NCBI GenBank assembly: GCA_949825025.1
Contig: OX463779.1
Span: 40,558,203-40,622,202, forward strand
From: Siphlonurus alternatus
Taxonomy: Eukaryota; Arthropoda; Insecta; Ephemeroptera; Siphlonuridae
Reading direction: 5' to 3'
Length of the DNA stretch: 64,000 nt
Shown here one piece after another: positions 1 through 13,683 of the stretch. Both the position numbers and the translations under genes were made by a program. The notes beneath the pieces were generated by a model, which did no database searches, was not told the DNA's origin, and saw nothing but the letters and a program-made list of their open reading frames with translations. Position 1 is the stretch's first letter. Each line of letters starts with the position of its first letter.

Positions 1-483
1 ATTTCAACCTTCAAATCATGGAAAACTACAAGGTCGTATTAAGTATTATTCTGTTCACTTGGTGGCCAATTTTAGTTAAAGGGCTTTTAAAGCTTTTAAA
101 ATGCATGCCATGCATGTCAATAAGAATATTTTTAGGTATTGTAAAAAACGCAGGTTTAATTCTAAAATTATATCTCTATATAAAAGATTTTGAAAAAAAA
201 AAAAGGCTTAAACACCGCGCTCTGGTTGTATGCTTTAATTAGAAATCCTACAATAATATACTGGTGGAAATTAAGTGACATCCCTGAGATGACAATGACG
301 GAATATCATGCATTTAAATGAGACGATACACTCGGTATACAGTCCCTGCTTTGTGTGGTATATATTTCGTTTTATATTCCCTCCAAAAGTAGCCGAAAGT
401 ATAGGCATATTTATTATAACGTGCGTATATTGTATAGGATTTCTGGCCTTCCTATTTCAACATTGCAATTTCACCCACAGTAA

Positions 484-570
484 TACTGCAAAGTTTCAAA
501 ATTACAAACGAAATATCCACAAACTTCACACTTCCGGAGATAATATCAAATTTATTGGACTGTACCAGCC
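484..570. repeat. Old dispersed repeat related to 36.49-36.58 kb
   Basis: CTGCAAAGTTTCA...ACACTTCCGGAGATAATATC and AAATTTATTGGACTGTACC align in order with CTGCAAAAGTTTCA, ACTTTCGGTGACAATCC and AAATTTATTGAACTGTATC at 36491-36580. Similarity is moderate. Flanking GC-rich sequence at 590-760 holds chance-like ORFs on both strands. Confidence 0.35.
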
Positions 571-1840
571 CCTGATCTCCTGCGTGGTGATCCTTGGAGA
601 ACGTTCGGCCGGTGCAGCAGCAGCAGAGCCAGCCAGGCATATCCTCAGAGGCCGTAGCAGTGAGGCGTGTGTAGACCCCCCTCTTACCTGCACGAGAAGC
701 ACGCTGCGGTGTTGCCAGAATGTTGCTGATCCACCCGCACATGCGAATACCTAGGAATGCGCTCGCTCTTGCGTACTATCATCTTTTGTATCTCAGCTAA
801 TGAAAAAAACAACATACACGACTTTGAAGTAATAATAAAAAAGTTTTGGTAACCTATATTATAGAAAGTTTTTCAATTAATTTTTAAAAGCTGATTATAT
901 ATTATAATATAAATTAATCTATAATCAATATTATATAGCTATTTTTGCAAAGTAATTATAACAAAGATTTAAAATGACCTTGTAAAAAATATAATTAAAA
1001 TTTAACTCATTTAAAAATAAATACGAAAAAAGGAAAAAGTAAACAATCACAAATTTAAAAAAAAAAAAAATAATGACATTTAAAATGTTTTTGTAATTTT
1101 TCTCAGAATTAAATATAATGGTTAGGAAATAATGCTCTACCATCCGCGCACCCACAAAAAAAAAGTATTGGATTTTTGCAAGTAAAATGTAAGTTTTTAG
1201 TTTTTGTATTTAGAAAATTATTACAAGAATAAAACAAAAAGTACGCCTCTGTTTTTACTGTACGAAATCCATTGTTGTTATTGATGGTGGAGTTCCCACC
1301 ACCGAGGTATTAGCTGACACAGTGGATTGTGACGACCGTTATGTCCAGCGACCTGCGTGTGACTTTGGCCCAGGAAGAGAAATCAAATCCTGCATTATTG
1401 GTACATTCGTCGCCGTACAAAAACTGAAATAAGGAGCAGAGATAATGGAGGGAATTGCATGCAATGAGCACTCTGTGAACCAAAACAAGCAATGATGTTT
1501 GACAATTTAAATTTGTTAAGCAACAATGACAAAAACTGCTTGAAGCAATACACAAATCTTGGCTAACATTTTCAACTCGTGTATCCAATTTTACTAAAAA
1601 TTAAAAAAAAAAAAACGTAATTTTATGGTATTTATTTTTTATCTTCTGAGCGCAAATTTTCTTAAAAGACATTGTCATCCAACAATGTTAACAACTTTTT
1701 ACAGAATTGTAGGATATTATTTTTTATTACTCTTATAGTGTTACAACGTTGATTCGCCTGTTTATAATATTCCATAATTCTTCAAAACACTCTTCTGTGA
1801 ACACGTGGATCAGTCAGCTAACGAGGTAATTTTGTTTCAG

Positions 1841-1899
1841 GGGGCCGCCACACTGCGAGCGATGGAGGAATGAAGGAGCCAGGACCGCTCTGTGATCTG
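1841..1899 (+). CDS. ASPP (tentative): Candidate internal exon, possibly the ASPP N-terminal linker
   Basis: This short GC-rich segment has good splice sites: a CAGCTAAC branch-site-like motif ~20 bases before TTTTGTTTCAG, and CTG|GTGAGT at the 3' end. Of the three frames only one is open. It begins with the last two bases of a codon, encodes GRHTASDGGMKEPGPLCDL, and ends in phase 0. In vertebrate ASPP1 a stretch starting G-G-R lies between the beta-grasp domain and the LTLSEL helix, so (G)GRHTASDGG... followed by LPEGAGLTLSEL is reasonable. The preceding beta-grasp exons were not found in bases 1-1840 and would lie left of the window. It may instead be a noncoding 5' exon, or a first exon using the internal ATG at 1879. 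Confidence 0.45.
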
Positions 1900-4800
1900 G
1901 TGAGTATTTGTCTAACCTGCAAACCTGCATGACCTCCATTATTACACAGGGAGGTCAAAGTTACAGATAATCTGCTTGTTCGTGGATCAATCGAAGTGGG
2001 AAATGTGTATTAACACTGAATATAAAAAAATATGGTACGGTACTTTGATTTTATGTTAAAACGTATTTGGGGGCGGGGGGGAGAAATGAGAATTCATTCA
2101 TGACGTCACAGGTGTTTTTTATGAAAATTTCATAGCTGTTAAATAGAATGACGTCCGTGAAATCACGCGTGATAGAAATGATTTTTTTTTAGAAAATATT
2201 GAAAAAGTCAAAGTAATACAACTCAATCCTACGTTCTCCAGCATGCTATTCAATTCAAGTGCAAGTAAAAAAGTTTCAACTTGATCGATGCACTGAGAAA
2301 GTCAATATATATGTCATCACAACTATACATTTTCTTACAAAACTTATTTTTTTAATCTTACTATTTTTTTCTGAAACCTCAAATTATCTTATTATCTAGC
2401 ACATTAAAGAAATGGATGATTATTATACTTATTTTAAGAATTATGGAGTATAAGAAATGAAAAAGGTAAAAAAAAAGCTTTCTCCTCGCTGTATTGTGTT
2501 GTCGTGAAGGGCATTCGTTTTGTGTTGATAACTCTGTGAAGTGATAAGAGGGGCACTCAGGCACACCGGGAGAAAAGTGACGATAACTGCTCGAGTGGTG
2601 CCAACCAAACGGTACACAGTACAAATATATCGTCACAATGAATGAGAACCTCATTACTTTTGTCACATTTTGTCTTGACACGAACGTACACCTCGGGACA
2701 CCACGAAATTTATCCCTGTTCATATCACGCAGCCTATGGAGGCATATTATGAACTTCTATGTTTCAAGATGGCTTGTTGTTGGCTAGAATGTCAGTAAAA
2801 TATGAATCTAATCAGAAATAGAAGAAGGTTTTTTTGCAACTGATGTACTTATATAACGATTTTGGAATCGCTAGACTATCTTCTTATTTCCCCCAAAATT
2901 GCAAATCTGCATCTCTTGGAGCTTCAGCAAACTATAAAAGAGTAACATTTTTGCTATCTTGAAGTGTACATTAGAACTTCATTTCCTTTTCTCCCCTACA
3001 CAAAAAAAATCTTATCATTATTATTTTAAAAATGAGCAATGTGCATATAAAAACGACCTCAACGATGTATACAAAATAATCTCCTTCATATTTACCAGAC
3101 AAAAACCTTGGCTACAAAGTTTATACTTCCCGTGTGTTATTTTTCACTACTCTAGAAATATTTTGCTCAAGCATTGTTCTTTAATATATTTTTTGTAAGA
3201 GAATTTTTTAACATTATCTCTCACAATAACAAAACAACTTCTTCATTTCCGGTGTATAAACCTTGATAAGATATATATAAAAAAGCTAATGTTTCTATAT
3301 AGAGGTAATGTTACAAGCAATCAATATATATTTACGTAACACAATGAAGAAAATATCTCTTCCCATGCAGTCCGAGATGGCCATGCTATGTAATTTGCTG
3401 CTTTGATATCGGTTTTCTAATTACATCCTCAATGGTTTTGTTATCTAAGCACGCCTCAATAGCCCAGCAAAACTTTATACTGCAACCATTTCAAAATTTC
3501 ATTAGAAACATATAAGAATTTAGTTAACATTTATTACATTTCTTCTTGAAAATATTTCCTAAAGATAAGTTCTCAATTTTTTACATTTAAATGCAATTTT
3601 CTAAAAGTTACGTTCCTAAATTCACTTACTTCCGGTTAGATTTTAATTTCCTCCAAATGTACTTGGCTGTCTGTCCTGGCAAGAGTTTCGAACACACTCA
3701 TATCTACGCGACCCCAGCAGCCAATATCATCTGAATGTAATAATGTGGGCTCTTCATTGACATTCCTGGTCATATAACATTCTAGTGCTAACATATCAAT
3801 TAACTTTGCGTAGTTTCTAAAAGTTCGTTATGCTTGTTATTAACACTCATTCATTAAAAATTATTAATTGTATTAATTATTCTCATAATAAAATAAATTT
3901 AAATGAATATTAATTTTAACACAATGTTGTGAGAATTTTTATTTAGAACGATAAATTACTCTATTTTAATTTGACGTGGGAAAAGGAGATGAATGCGATA
4001 GATTAGCATCCATGATCCCATAAGTTGACAACTTCCTTCCGGTAACGCAAGGGGCGCTAAGATCGTTTCAAGGTAAGAATATAATGACCAAGTATAAGCT
4101 CGTGCGGGAACTTTTCTGTGTGATCGTGACAATAATAAACCGTGCTTTTGCTGGTTGTACATACAAGGCTAAACTAATTATTGTAAAGTTTCTTACTTTA
4201 ATTATACTCACTAATAGGTCAAGCTTTAATTATAGTACGTAAAGTCAATGACCTTTATTAGTTTTATACCACAAACCTTTTTAACCCTTTTAAATATTTA
4301 ATTATAATAATTAAACAAAAGAACAACAACAAAAAACATTTTATTTACACCTCAGCGTACTATTATAAAAGAACATAACAAACACACTTGTCATAGTACC
4401 TCGTGGTTTTGTTATATTCTTTTAGAAACAAAACAGCAACAAAAAAGTGTCACATTTGAGTGCATGCAGCACGTTTTTTTATTGTTATTACTTCTATCCA
4501 AGGGCTCGACAATGCCTCTGGTGCACTCGAGTGAACAGAGCGGCTGCTGCTGCATCAGTGTGCATTGAGTGGCATATATTTTCTGATATAAGTATGCACA
4601 TGCATGCACGGTCCTTCAGTTGCATTGCACCTCAAGTGCAGTGTCTGCTGCAGTACTCAATTGCAAGTATGCACTTATACTGGAGTTCTCATATATTTCT
4701 GATGACATCACTGAAATTATTTATAAAATGATTCAATACTAATTATATTATTAATTGAATATTATATAGAATAGCTCTTACACAGTGAATATTAACTATA

Positions 4801-4930
4801 CGTTATTATAAAAATAAAATAAATTGCAAAAACATATCACTTTTTTATGACAAATTACTCTAATTCTGCATATGTTTAAATTCGCAATCATATTATTGGT
4901 TTTGACAAAATAAAATACAGCAGAGACCAG
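1900..4930. other. AT-rich intron sequence, no gene seen
   Basis: Apart from the dispersed repeat at 2.69 kb and a CRE palindrome at 2101-2108, I see only AT-rich DNA with short chance ORFs. A TGCA-rich stretch at 4450-4680 (TGCATGCA, CTGCTGCTGC) has no clear function. Confidence 0.5.
2686..2718 (+). repeat. Dispersed repeat with GTACACCTCGGGACACCACG core, copy 1
   Basis: GTACACCTCGGGACACCACG followed by AAATTTATCCCTG. Related copies lie at 5963-5995 (inverted), 17507-17531 and 31342-31375. Confidence 0.5.
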
Positions 4931-5160
4931 CAGAGACTTTTGTATCTTATGGCTAGAAATTGAACCATTAAGTTTCAAATCTTCATGATATCTGAGGACG
5001 GTGATGCATTATATTTATTTTCATGGTGCCACTGCGTCGCGTAAATGTTGCATTTTAGCGACAGTTGGTTGCATTTTAGCGAGAGTGCGGCTAACTTCCG
5101 ATCGTGAAGCTCTGAAACTTTTGTTCTAATTTCTAGCCATATAAGACAAGGTAGTCTCTG
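4931..5160. mobile_element. Inverted-repeat MITE-like element
   Basis: CAGAGACTTTTGTATCTTAT plus GGCTAGAAATT on the left pairs with AATTTCTAGCCATATAAGAC plus AAGGTAGTCTCTG on the right. The middle contains a duplicated TTGCATTTTAGCGA motif. It is non-coding. Confidence 0.65.
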
Positions 5161-5962
5161 AGAATACACCCGTGTTGGTTCAAACGACCCTGGCTCCATC
5201 TTTCTGCACCTCAACTATGACGAGATGAGATAGACTCCATGATGGGGTGGCAAGTCTAAATATAGAATGTCCCCGTTGTCACTGCACTACCGCGGGATGA
5301 GAAGAAGACGCTAGGTTAATGGAGTTCGTGATTGCTCCAGAAATAATAATGATAGAACTTTTTATCGAACTTCTTAAAGTCAAGATAATCGAGAAAATAT
5401 AATGATGAAAAAAAATATATATGTCATGGGGATAAGATTTGAATAAGACTATAGAAAGGACAAAAAAAATAAACGTCAGTCATTTAAAAAAATGATCAGA
5501 AATTCCAAATGTTAAAAGAAAAAATCTTTGACGTCACACTATAAATTTGAACTCAAAATCATCAAAGAAACTCAACTTTGCATGATGCAAGTTCATTTGG
5601 GGATCGTTTCAAAATTAAAATGACTCATTTTATATATAAAAAAAAAACTGTTGAGGAAGGGGGAAGATTTTATGAACTTCAGAGATCACGACTAATGATG
5701 AAAAAAATAAGTAGCATCACAAATGGAAACTGTTTTTAGTGAATAAGCTCATTTCAATATACAAAACGTTCGATGACAGTGCATTAATCAGATTTCTACG
5801 TACATCTCGAAAGAGCACGAACTTTACTCCTGTCTCATTTGCTTGCACTGCAGCTTCAAGAGACAAAAAGATATAAATTCGAAAATTTGGGGGAGGTTAA
5901 AATATAACACTTAGCCTAGCCATGCCAAAAAAGTACACTTAAAAGCACGTACAAACTATATA

Positions 5963-5995
5963 CAGGGGTAAATTTCGTGCTGTCCGGAGGTGTAC
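5963..5995 (-). repeat. Dispersed repeat, copy 2 (inverted)
   Basis: The minus strand reads TGTACACCTCCGGACAGCAC then GAAATTTACCCCTG, matching the copy at 2.7 kb with few changes. Confidence 0.5.
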
Positions 5996-7923
5996 AGATA
6001 TCGTGTGAATTGTCATCTCTCTGAGTGTGAGAGACAAGAGGGTCCGAGCTTCTGTGTGGCGGGCTGACACTAACTCAGGCAGACACAGTGACAAGGTAAC
6101 ATGAGCCGCCAATAAAAGCCGGCTGACCACCAAGCAGGTTCTAGCATAGCGGTCATAATCGAGAGTCCTTGGTGGTACGAGATAACCACAAGAATAAGGG
6201 GAGGTGTGCCATGGTGACTGGAATACTAGGTGTCCGTGCGCCCTCTACCCCTGAAGTGTGAGCCACTCGCCAAACACGCACGTGTGACAAGTTGCAGGGA
6301 TGACAGGCTATTCACCCTCGCTCTCTGTCTTTGTCTCAGACATTACAATTGGAAATTGAATTTGCATACGTATATAATCTTCAGAACTAGACAAGGTGAT
6401 AAGGGTCACTTTTATCACCACGTCATCTGAAAATAATCATTATTAAATATATCATTTAATGTCTAGTTTTGAAATTAAGATATTTTTATCATTTTGTTAT
6501 TATCTCATTTTTTCAAATACATACTGTTTATATTAATTTGTATTCAGTTATTTTTATTATATTATAGTGCCATTAATAATATTTGAAAGCTTGTTTTGTT
6601 TGTCTTTTTAATACTTTTAAGTAATTTTATTAATGTAATTACTCAGCCTTTAGCATCAGTAAAAAACAACAGATTTTTTTATTCATTATTTTTTTAAATT
6701 GCTTGTTTAGTTTTAATTAAAAATAAATTGCTATAATGTTAAAACAGTTTACAAATAGCTTTATATTTCGTATATACAGTATACAGTATAATATTATATT
6801 ATATCAATGTTTCTAGGAAGCATTGGATTAACATTTTTTCTATTATATAATTGAAGGATTCATTATGACACACCAATCTATGTAGTTGCATGTCTTGGTG
6901 TACACTTGTGTCTCTTTTTTTTTTGTTGGAGACTAAATTTTCCCAAGCTGAAAACACCGGGGTGTAATAACAAAAAACTTTATAACACTGACCTTATGGG
7001 AGCTGGTCTCATAGTGGAAATACACGCGGTAATCTGAAGCTATGTGACAGAACGACGTGTAGTAAAAAGGTGGCCCTGAAAGCGTTCTCCATTGATGTGA
7101 CGTCACGCCTGAATGGTGCGGACAAGATGAATGCATTACCTGAGGGCGGCCTACCCACACATGAAATTCCTTCCAGTGGGAGAGCCGGTCAAACAACCGG
7201 CATTATTTTCTATAACTATTGTTCTTCTAATCTTAAAATATTATTAATAGAATTTTAATAAGTAACCTCAATATAATACAATATTATTTTACGATTAATC
7301 TACTGTCAGGGTCATTAGTTTTTATGATTATTTCTGTCAGAATGAATTGAATGAAATAAATTTAAAAACAAATTCAAGAATGTTCTAAAACTTAATCAAT
7401 TACGGTTTAAGCATAATGGTTTTCTCACAACAGCTCAATTTCCGGTTTCTGTCCATAAGGCTCTATTTTTTATTTCTACTTCAATTTTCACAAAATTGGT
7501 CAGACATGCAGATCCAACATTTTTATTTTATTTTTTATTTTGAACAGATCCACTTCGAAAAAAATAAGCCACTAAAAATTATTGCTGGCAAATTTTAAAG
7601 CCCTGCAAGTCCTATTAACATCAAAGAGGCCGCAGTTATATAAATTCAATTTAACAACATAAATTATAATTACAAATTTATTTGCATTACATTGTTGTTT
7701 GGCATTGTGGGGTCAGACCACGTGATCGTGACCATGACCTGTTGCAGGGAGGGGCGCACGCACCGCACGCCTCCCCCCTCCCTCATATTTTCTCTAAAAA
7801 AGACCCGCCCACCCAAGACAGTGCGTGGATTTACCCGCAGTCCCGGATCTGAATGACTTTTCCTCCTCAAAACATGCGGGACCTTGAGATTCCATTCTTT
7901 GAATCACATTTTTCTCAAATGTC

Positions 7924-7978
7924 ATCTCTTTCTCTCTTTCCCTCTCTCCCTCTCTATCTCCCTCCCTCTCTCCTCCTA
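7924..7978. repeat. Imperfect polypyrimidine (TC/CCTC) tract
   Basis: CTCTTTCTCTCTTTCCCTCT and following CCCTCTC units, nearly pure pyrimidine. Confidence 0.8.
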
Positions 7979-8703
7979 ACATTGAAAAATAGCACCTTGT
8001 ATATTTGCATCTGGACATTCTGGACCATATATAGGATGCTGTATATTAGCTGACGATCAATATGCGCATCCTTTTAGCGAGTGGATTCTCCGCATGGGTG
8101 TTGAATTTCAGCTATATATGACGCACCCACAGATCCCGTGGGCATAACATATCATACTATAGAAATTCCATACTATATTCTGATCATACTTTTTATGTAC
8201 TTTATTGCCCAAGGGACTCATGAATTCATTAGTGTTTATTTAATTGGTGATTTAGACAACCTGTGGATAGGTAGGTTTTGTTTTCTTTTTAACTATATAT
8301 GTGTTTATAATTTAATGGTATTGATTATAACTATAGATAATTTTAAAGTGTTTTTTATACTGTGATTCTATATTATATTTATATACAATTTAAAAACAAA
8401 TCGTGCACCATGAAAACGGCATATATAATATAATATTGATTGCTATATACACAACTGATATACAAAATGGGAACATATGGTCGTAATTTAATTATTTTGC
8501 AGATAGAATAATGAAATTCGACAACTTTTTTCAGAGCAAAGTCTTCTACTCGCAAATCTCGCAATGGTTGTGTATTGTTTATATATATTATATAATGTCT
8601 ACCGCATGAAGTCTTTTTCATTGTTAAACATGGGACGATGTATTGCCTGATTTCGCCACCAGAGCACAGAACGTAATGGCATTGTTGGCGCTAATAGACA
8701 CAA

Positions 8704-8936
8704 CAAATTTCCAAGGTTTCTTTATACAGGTTAAGACACGCACGCATTTCGTGCGTCAATTTTGTTAAATTTTCAGGCCACATTGTACCGCGAAATTTCA
8801 AAAATAGCATTGCATGATTGACGCATTCAAAGTTTCGCGGCACGATGTGGCCAAAAATACTTGAACGTGATTGGCTTAGCCCTTTAACATTGGTCCAATC
8901 GGTAGCTTAACCTGTATAAAGGAACGTTGCAAATTT
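8704..8936. mobile_element. Nested foldback element (MITE-like)
   Basis: Outer inverted repeats are AAATTTCCAAGG...CTTTATACAGGTTAAG versus CTTAACCTGTATAAAGG...GCAAATTT. Inside is a second hairpin, GGCCACATTGTACCGCGAAA against TTTCGCGGCACGATGTGGCC. It is non-coding. Confidence 0.75.
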
Positions 8937-8940
8937 CATA

Positions 8941-9270
8941 ATGGACAACATACATGAAAAAATTTTATTGCAGAAATGAATAGAGGGTACCAAATTATGC
9001 TATTCTGAATTTTTTCAGATTTTTTTGAGACCCGGAACTATTTTTAAATAATTATTGAAAGTCCTGTGATTTCAGTTGGCACCCCTGAATTCTTAATAAA
9101 AAGGATAGAGACTGGACGCCTATTGACGCCTCCAGGGGGCGTGGCCGCACTTTCAATAATTATTTAAAAATAGTTCTGGGTTTCAAAAAAATCTGAAAAA
9201 ATTCAGAGTAGCATAATTTGGTACCCACTATTCGTTTCTGTAATATTTTTTTTTCATGTATGTTGTCCAT
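8941..9270. mobile_element. Long inverted-repeat (foldback) element, ~120-bp arms
   Basis: ATGGACAACATACATGAAAA at the left end is mirrored by TTTTCATGTATGTTGTCCAT at the right. The arms stay paired through GGTACCAAATTATGCTA and AACTATTTTTAAATAATTAT up to a ~90-bp GC-richer centre with GACGCCTATTGACGCCTCC. It begins five bases after the previous foldback element ends, so the two may form one composite. Confidence 0.85.
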
Positions 9271-11348
9271 TGACAGTCATTTTCCATTAGGTTAAAATGT
9301 AAATCAACAACTGACCCAAGGTTTTTCATTCATAGGACAGACATTACCAACAATACTTGATGTTATAAACTTATTTATAAATAAAGTATTGTTGTATCGA
9401 GCAGAAGATTCTGATTCAGATTCGTTTAAAAGGGAGTAGTTTTCAGTCAAAATGCCCCCTCTTTTGAGGGTATTGGTACACATTACATTTAAGAAGTGGG
9501 TGGTGGCGACTCCCGAAAATCACTTCATTGAAGAAATTTTAGGCATAAATTTATCCTATGTAAAAATATTAGTATTATATTAAGTGCTCATTTAATTCTG
9601 GAATTTAGTATATCAAATATTAGTTCTAAAATTTCTATGCTGAAATCTACGCAATTTTTTAATATAGTCCTTAATTCCCCTATACAATATGTTCTGTTTG
9701 CAATATACAGTATTTATATTGTACACTTCTTAATGAAAATGAATTATCGGTCTCAATAATTCAAAATCTATGATAAAATGTCCAATATTATGTATTGGAT
9801 GGTCCACCACTGGTATATAAATTTAAAAAACATGGCAAGCTGAAGTCTTTCTGTGAATAAATCGATAAAGAACCAATGTATTTTATTTTTGTTTATACTT
9901 GTATAAAAAAAAACATGGTAAGTTTCTGCATGGATTAACATTTATATATACTTTTGATGTGAAGTTTTTGTTGTTATCTTTATTGACGCATGCGCAGAAG
10001 AGAGTACGTAAAATGTTCAATAACAAACACCAAATAAATATTTACGCACCAATAATAAAAAAAAATATGCACAGTATACTTCTAAATTTTTTTTTTTTTG
10101 TAAATATTTTCTCGTTGCATTCACATTTTTTTATAGTTCAGATAAAATGTAAACAGGTCATGCACAAATTTTAACTTGCTCTGAGAAATTACATGTATAA
10201 AACATAAGAACAAAAGGAATGATGAAAGGAGAAACTGCAGTATTATACGTTTTAGACGACGGATGTTGGCTGTGCTAAAACAACGCCATATACAACACTT
10301 TAACTTACGAAACAATGTATCCTATTTCCTAGAGATGTTGTTATAGCTTCTATAATACAAAAAAAAAAAAAAAAAATCCTATTCGCGTTTTCCCTCGTGA
10401 GGTAATTCACAATATTGAGTTTCTTTATACTTTGCTCTCATGACGATCCTTACAAGTTTAATTTGCATTTTATAAACAGGAAAACATGCATCAATTCCTG
10501 AATGTTAATAATTACAAGTTAAGATGCATTTGCATCGACTTTTCTACATTTAAAATGAAAATTTTAGTGAGATATAATGTTTTAATCATAGACATAAATA
10601 CTATGTCTATGTGGTTTTAATATTGAGTTTATTTGCATATATAAATTTGAATTCTAGATAACAACGTAAACCATATTTTCATGTGACAGTTTTTTTGTAA
10701 AAACATGAAAAAACACGTGCAGTAATATAAATAATAGGTGTAAGTTACAAAAATGAAATAGAGATTTGTCTCCATATAAAAAAATATTACATTAATATAC
10801 TTTTTTATAACTTTTTTGAAACATTATATATATATTTTTTGTCTTCTCCGCAAAAAGAGTTTCATCTTTTATAGCCTCAAGTAGTATATAAAACGTGGAT
10901 GTTTGGGTGGTTCGGTTCTCCTAGATTGAATGTAAGATGTAATATTTGCGTGTCTTCAGGCCTCCTCGTATATTTTCTGGACTTTACGACGTGATGCCGG
11001 CGCCACAAAGTCCGAACAGCTCGTGAGCTTATGTTCCACGTCGCCTTATTGACGTGGGGTTGCTAGTATATAGAGTTATAGTCTATATGCTTGTAAAGGG
11101 ATCGTGTCACGAAATCCTGAATATTGAGGGTGTCTATTGAACAAAAAATTGAGCTGCCGATATTGACTTATTTATGAACTTTATTCTTATATTTTAGATC
11201 AAATGTGAAAATTAGATATACATTATATTATATTATAATAACTTAATTTTTCGAGTTATGGTCAGCACCATAATGTAGTAAAGAATGCTATATTAGTGTT
11301 ATAATTATAGTTGAAGATTAATGATATTGAAGTAATCAGAAATATAAT

Positions 11349-11526
11349 GGGGGACATTCACAAAGCACTTTAACCCCCACTTTAGCCCCGATTTTTAACC
11401 CTGGTGCTAAACATGGTACTAAACCAGGGGCTAACCATGTTAACCTCATAGCTTAGCACTATGTTTAGCACCAGGGTTAAAAATCGGGGCTAAATTGGGG
11501 GTTAAAGTGCTTTGTGAATGTCCCCC
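11349..11526. mobile_element. Palindromic MITE, ~70-bp terminal inverted repeats
   Basis: The ends read GGGGGACATTCACAAAGCAC on both strands, and the arms pair almost perfectly through CACTTTAACCCCC, TAGCCCCGATTTTTAACCC and TGGTGCTAAACAT. The small loop holds degenerate GGTACTAAAC / GGGGCTAACC units. AAT on both sides may be a 3-bp target-site duplication. It has no coding capacity. Confidence 0.85.
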
Positions 11527-13669
11527 AATGTTTCAGACTTCACTTTTGTATAAAATATTTCGCATCTGAAATTTGTATAGGGTGTTTTCTCATATATTTG
11601 AATTATTACTGATTATTTCTCTAAGTCAAAACTGACTCGTTCAACAGATAAGGTCAATGTTGAACAATTCTGTTGATTAAAAATAAAATTTATCATTAGC
11701 AAAGACTTTGATCATTAACAATTTTACTAAAAATTCTGTGTAAGAAGTGTTTCTTTGTGGTGTATTATTTTTATAAAACTTGATTGCAAAATATTACGAA
11801 GCGCTCAAGCTGAATGAGTCAAAATTAAGTCATTACGTCGTGTGTCACGCAATTCTAACACGCAATATTTAACCTTGAAACCTAAAAAAAATAACAATTA
11901 GCATTCTCACATTCTCAGCTACGAGAATCACCTGCCTTTGTTGACATTTTATTCGAAAATTTAACCTGAAATTATACCATATTTTTCTCACGATGGAATT
12001 ATATTTTCATTCAAATTATTTGACGTTGGAATGATAATTATTTAAATCATATGTTACAAAAACATAAGTTTCACAATAAAATATATACATTTAATATTAT
12101 AATTTATAAAAATGAATAAATTAATTGTACTAAAAAATGTAAATCATACCTTTTTATTACAAATTTCCACTATAAATTTATTTTTATAACTTTTCAAACA
12201 TAAAATATATATTTTTTTCTAGCGTTTTCTGCTTCATTTCTACTCCTGTATAATAGATCCAATAATTTTCGTTTATTTGCCGGTCTGCCTCATGTTTTAC
12301 CTCGGCGCTACTTGGTGTGGTTCTCCTCTCTAGATGTGGACTGAATTCCTGACAAGCCACACAGCGCTGGGATTGCTAGCCGCTCCTCTGACATAACCAC
12401 TCCGATGTGGTGCCTCCACAAAGAAAATAACATCGCACAAACACTCTTGCCGTGCCAACATGGCTGGCTGCTTTCGTGCAAACAACTTACACAATTTTAT
12501 CTGTCCTACCCTTTATATACAGTGCACTCAAAAAAGTAAAAAAAAAAAAATTGTTTATTTATTAAATTTTCAATATACTTGATGGAAAAGTAGTGGACAA
12601 AAAACGAACTCTATATATTATATTGGCAGAAAAACCAAAAGTGCAACATTAACTTCACTTATGGCTGTAATAACTTTTGTTGTCATATATAATAAAATAT
12701 ATAGTAATTTTTGTTCCATTTCACGATTTCAAAATTGTTATAATTTATAGTTATACTTATTTTTAGTTGTTGTTAGCTTTCTGCCTTATAGAAATGATAT
12801 TTTTTTATTGCTCCACTGATACTAAAGATTATTTCAAACCCCATGCAGCCATGGCCCATACAGTATAATTTCATCATGGCATTTGTCTTTACGATTTTGA
12901 AGAAACCACATCATGGCACGAAAACCACATATTGGATGGTCGATGCAGGAAATATAATAATATATTTAAAGCTACGAGATCAGACAACCCGCAACCCTAA
13001 ATATTTATATAGTCCTCTTTCGATTTGATTGTTCAATAAAACTCTGCAGAATCCACAATATTTATATTGAATACATTTAATATTATATAAACATTATTTT
13101 AAATATGATTTTAGAAGAGGGGACTGTATAAAAACAGGCAGATGTTGACTACGAAATAAAATGTATAAAAGTGCATAAAATTTAAAAGCATCTGTATCGA
13201 TCCTGGTGCAAGATGATACCTCTATAAAAATAACATAAGCTTCTAGATAAATTGCAAAAACCGAAGCTACTGCAGCAGTGATCAATTTAGCAACGGTAAT
13301 ACATAGTAACTTTGCATGCTCATAGATTTTCATGTGATTTACAAATTACAATAATTGGCAAAAAACGTGTTACTTTCTGACGGGTAGTTTTTTGAAATTA
13401 ATTAAACTCAATAAACGTTCTTGATTAAGTTCTCTTGAACAGTTTATTTTGTTACAAAAAGTTTTTTAAGTGGATTTGGCACGAATCCATCCAATAGACA
13501 TTGAAACAACGTTACTATAATAAGTCATATAATACAATAATTTCCATCGTCTATACGTTTAAATATCTATGAAACAAAATTTCTTCTTTTGAAATAAAAA
13601 TCGGTTGTAAAAAGAGAATTTTTAAATGATGTGGTTTTTCTGTGAAGGATATTAGATTCATTTTTGTTG

Positions 13670-13683
13670 GTTGCTATGGGAAC
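13670..13683 (+). promoter_or_regulatory. X-box (RFX-type) motif
   Basis: GTTGCTATGGGAAC closely fits the palindromic X-box bound by RFX factors (GTTRCYATRGYAAC) with one mismatch. It is followed by a short GC-rich patch (to ~13800). No exon was recognised next to it. Confidence 0.3.

Larger units (their letters stand above)
5161..8703. other. AT-rich intron sequence, no gene seen
   Basis: This stretch has short GC-richer patches (5950-6330; 6940-7200) with frames on both strands but no splice-bounded exon. The 6940-7200 block carries a CRE at 7098-7105 and looks like part of an unknown repeat. Confidence 0.5.

Noticed and set aside
308..754. 148-codon plus-strand ORF
   Set aside because: Hydrophobic AT-rich first half joined to a Cys/Arg/Ala-rich half from a GC patch; no domain, no splice support, and an equally long frame on the other strand.
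1..1840. ASPP beta-grasp (RA-like) domain exons
   Set aside because: None of the frames resembles that domain; if present it lies left of the window.
6933..7258. Opposed 87- and 62-codon ORFs
   Set aside because: Both arise from one GC-richer block without start context, splice sites or a recognised domain.
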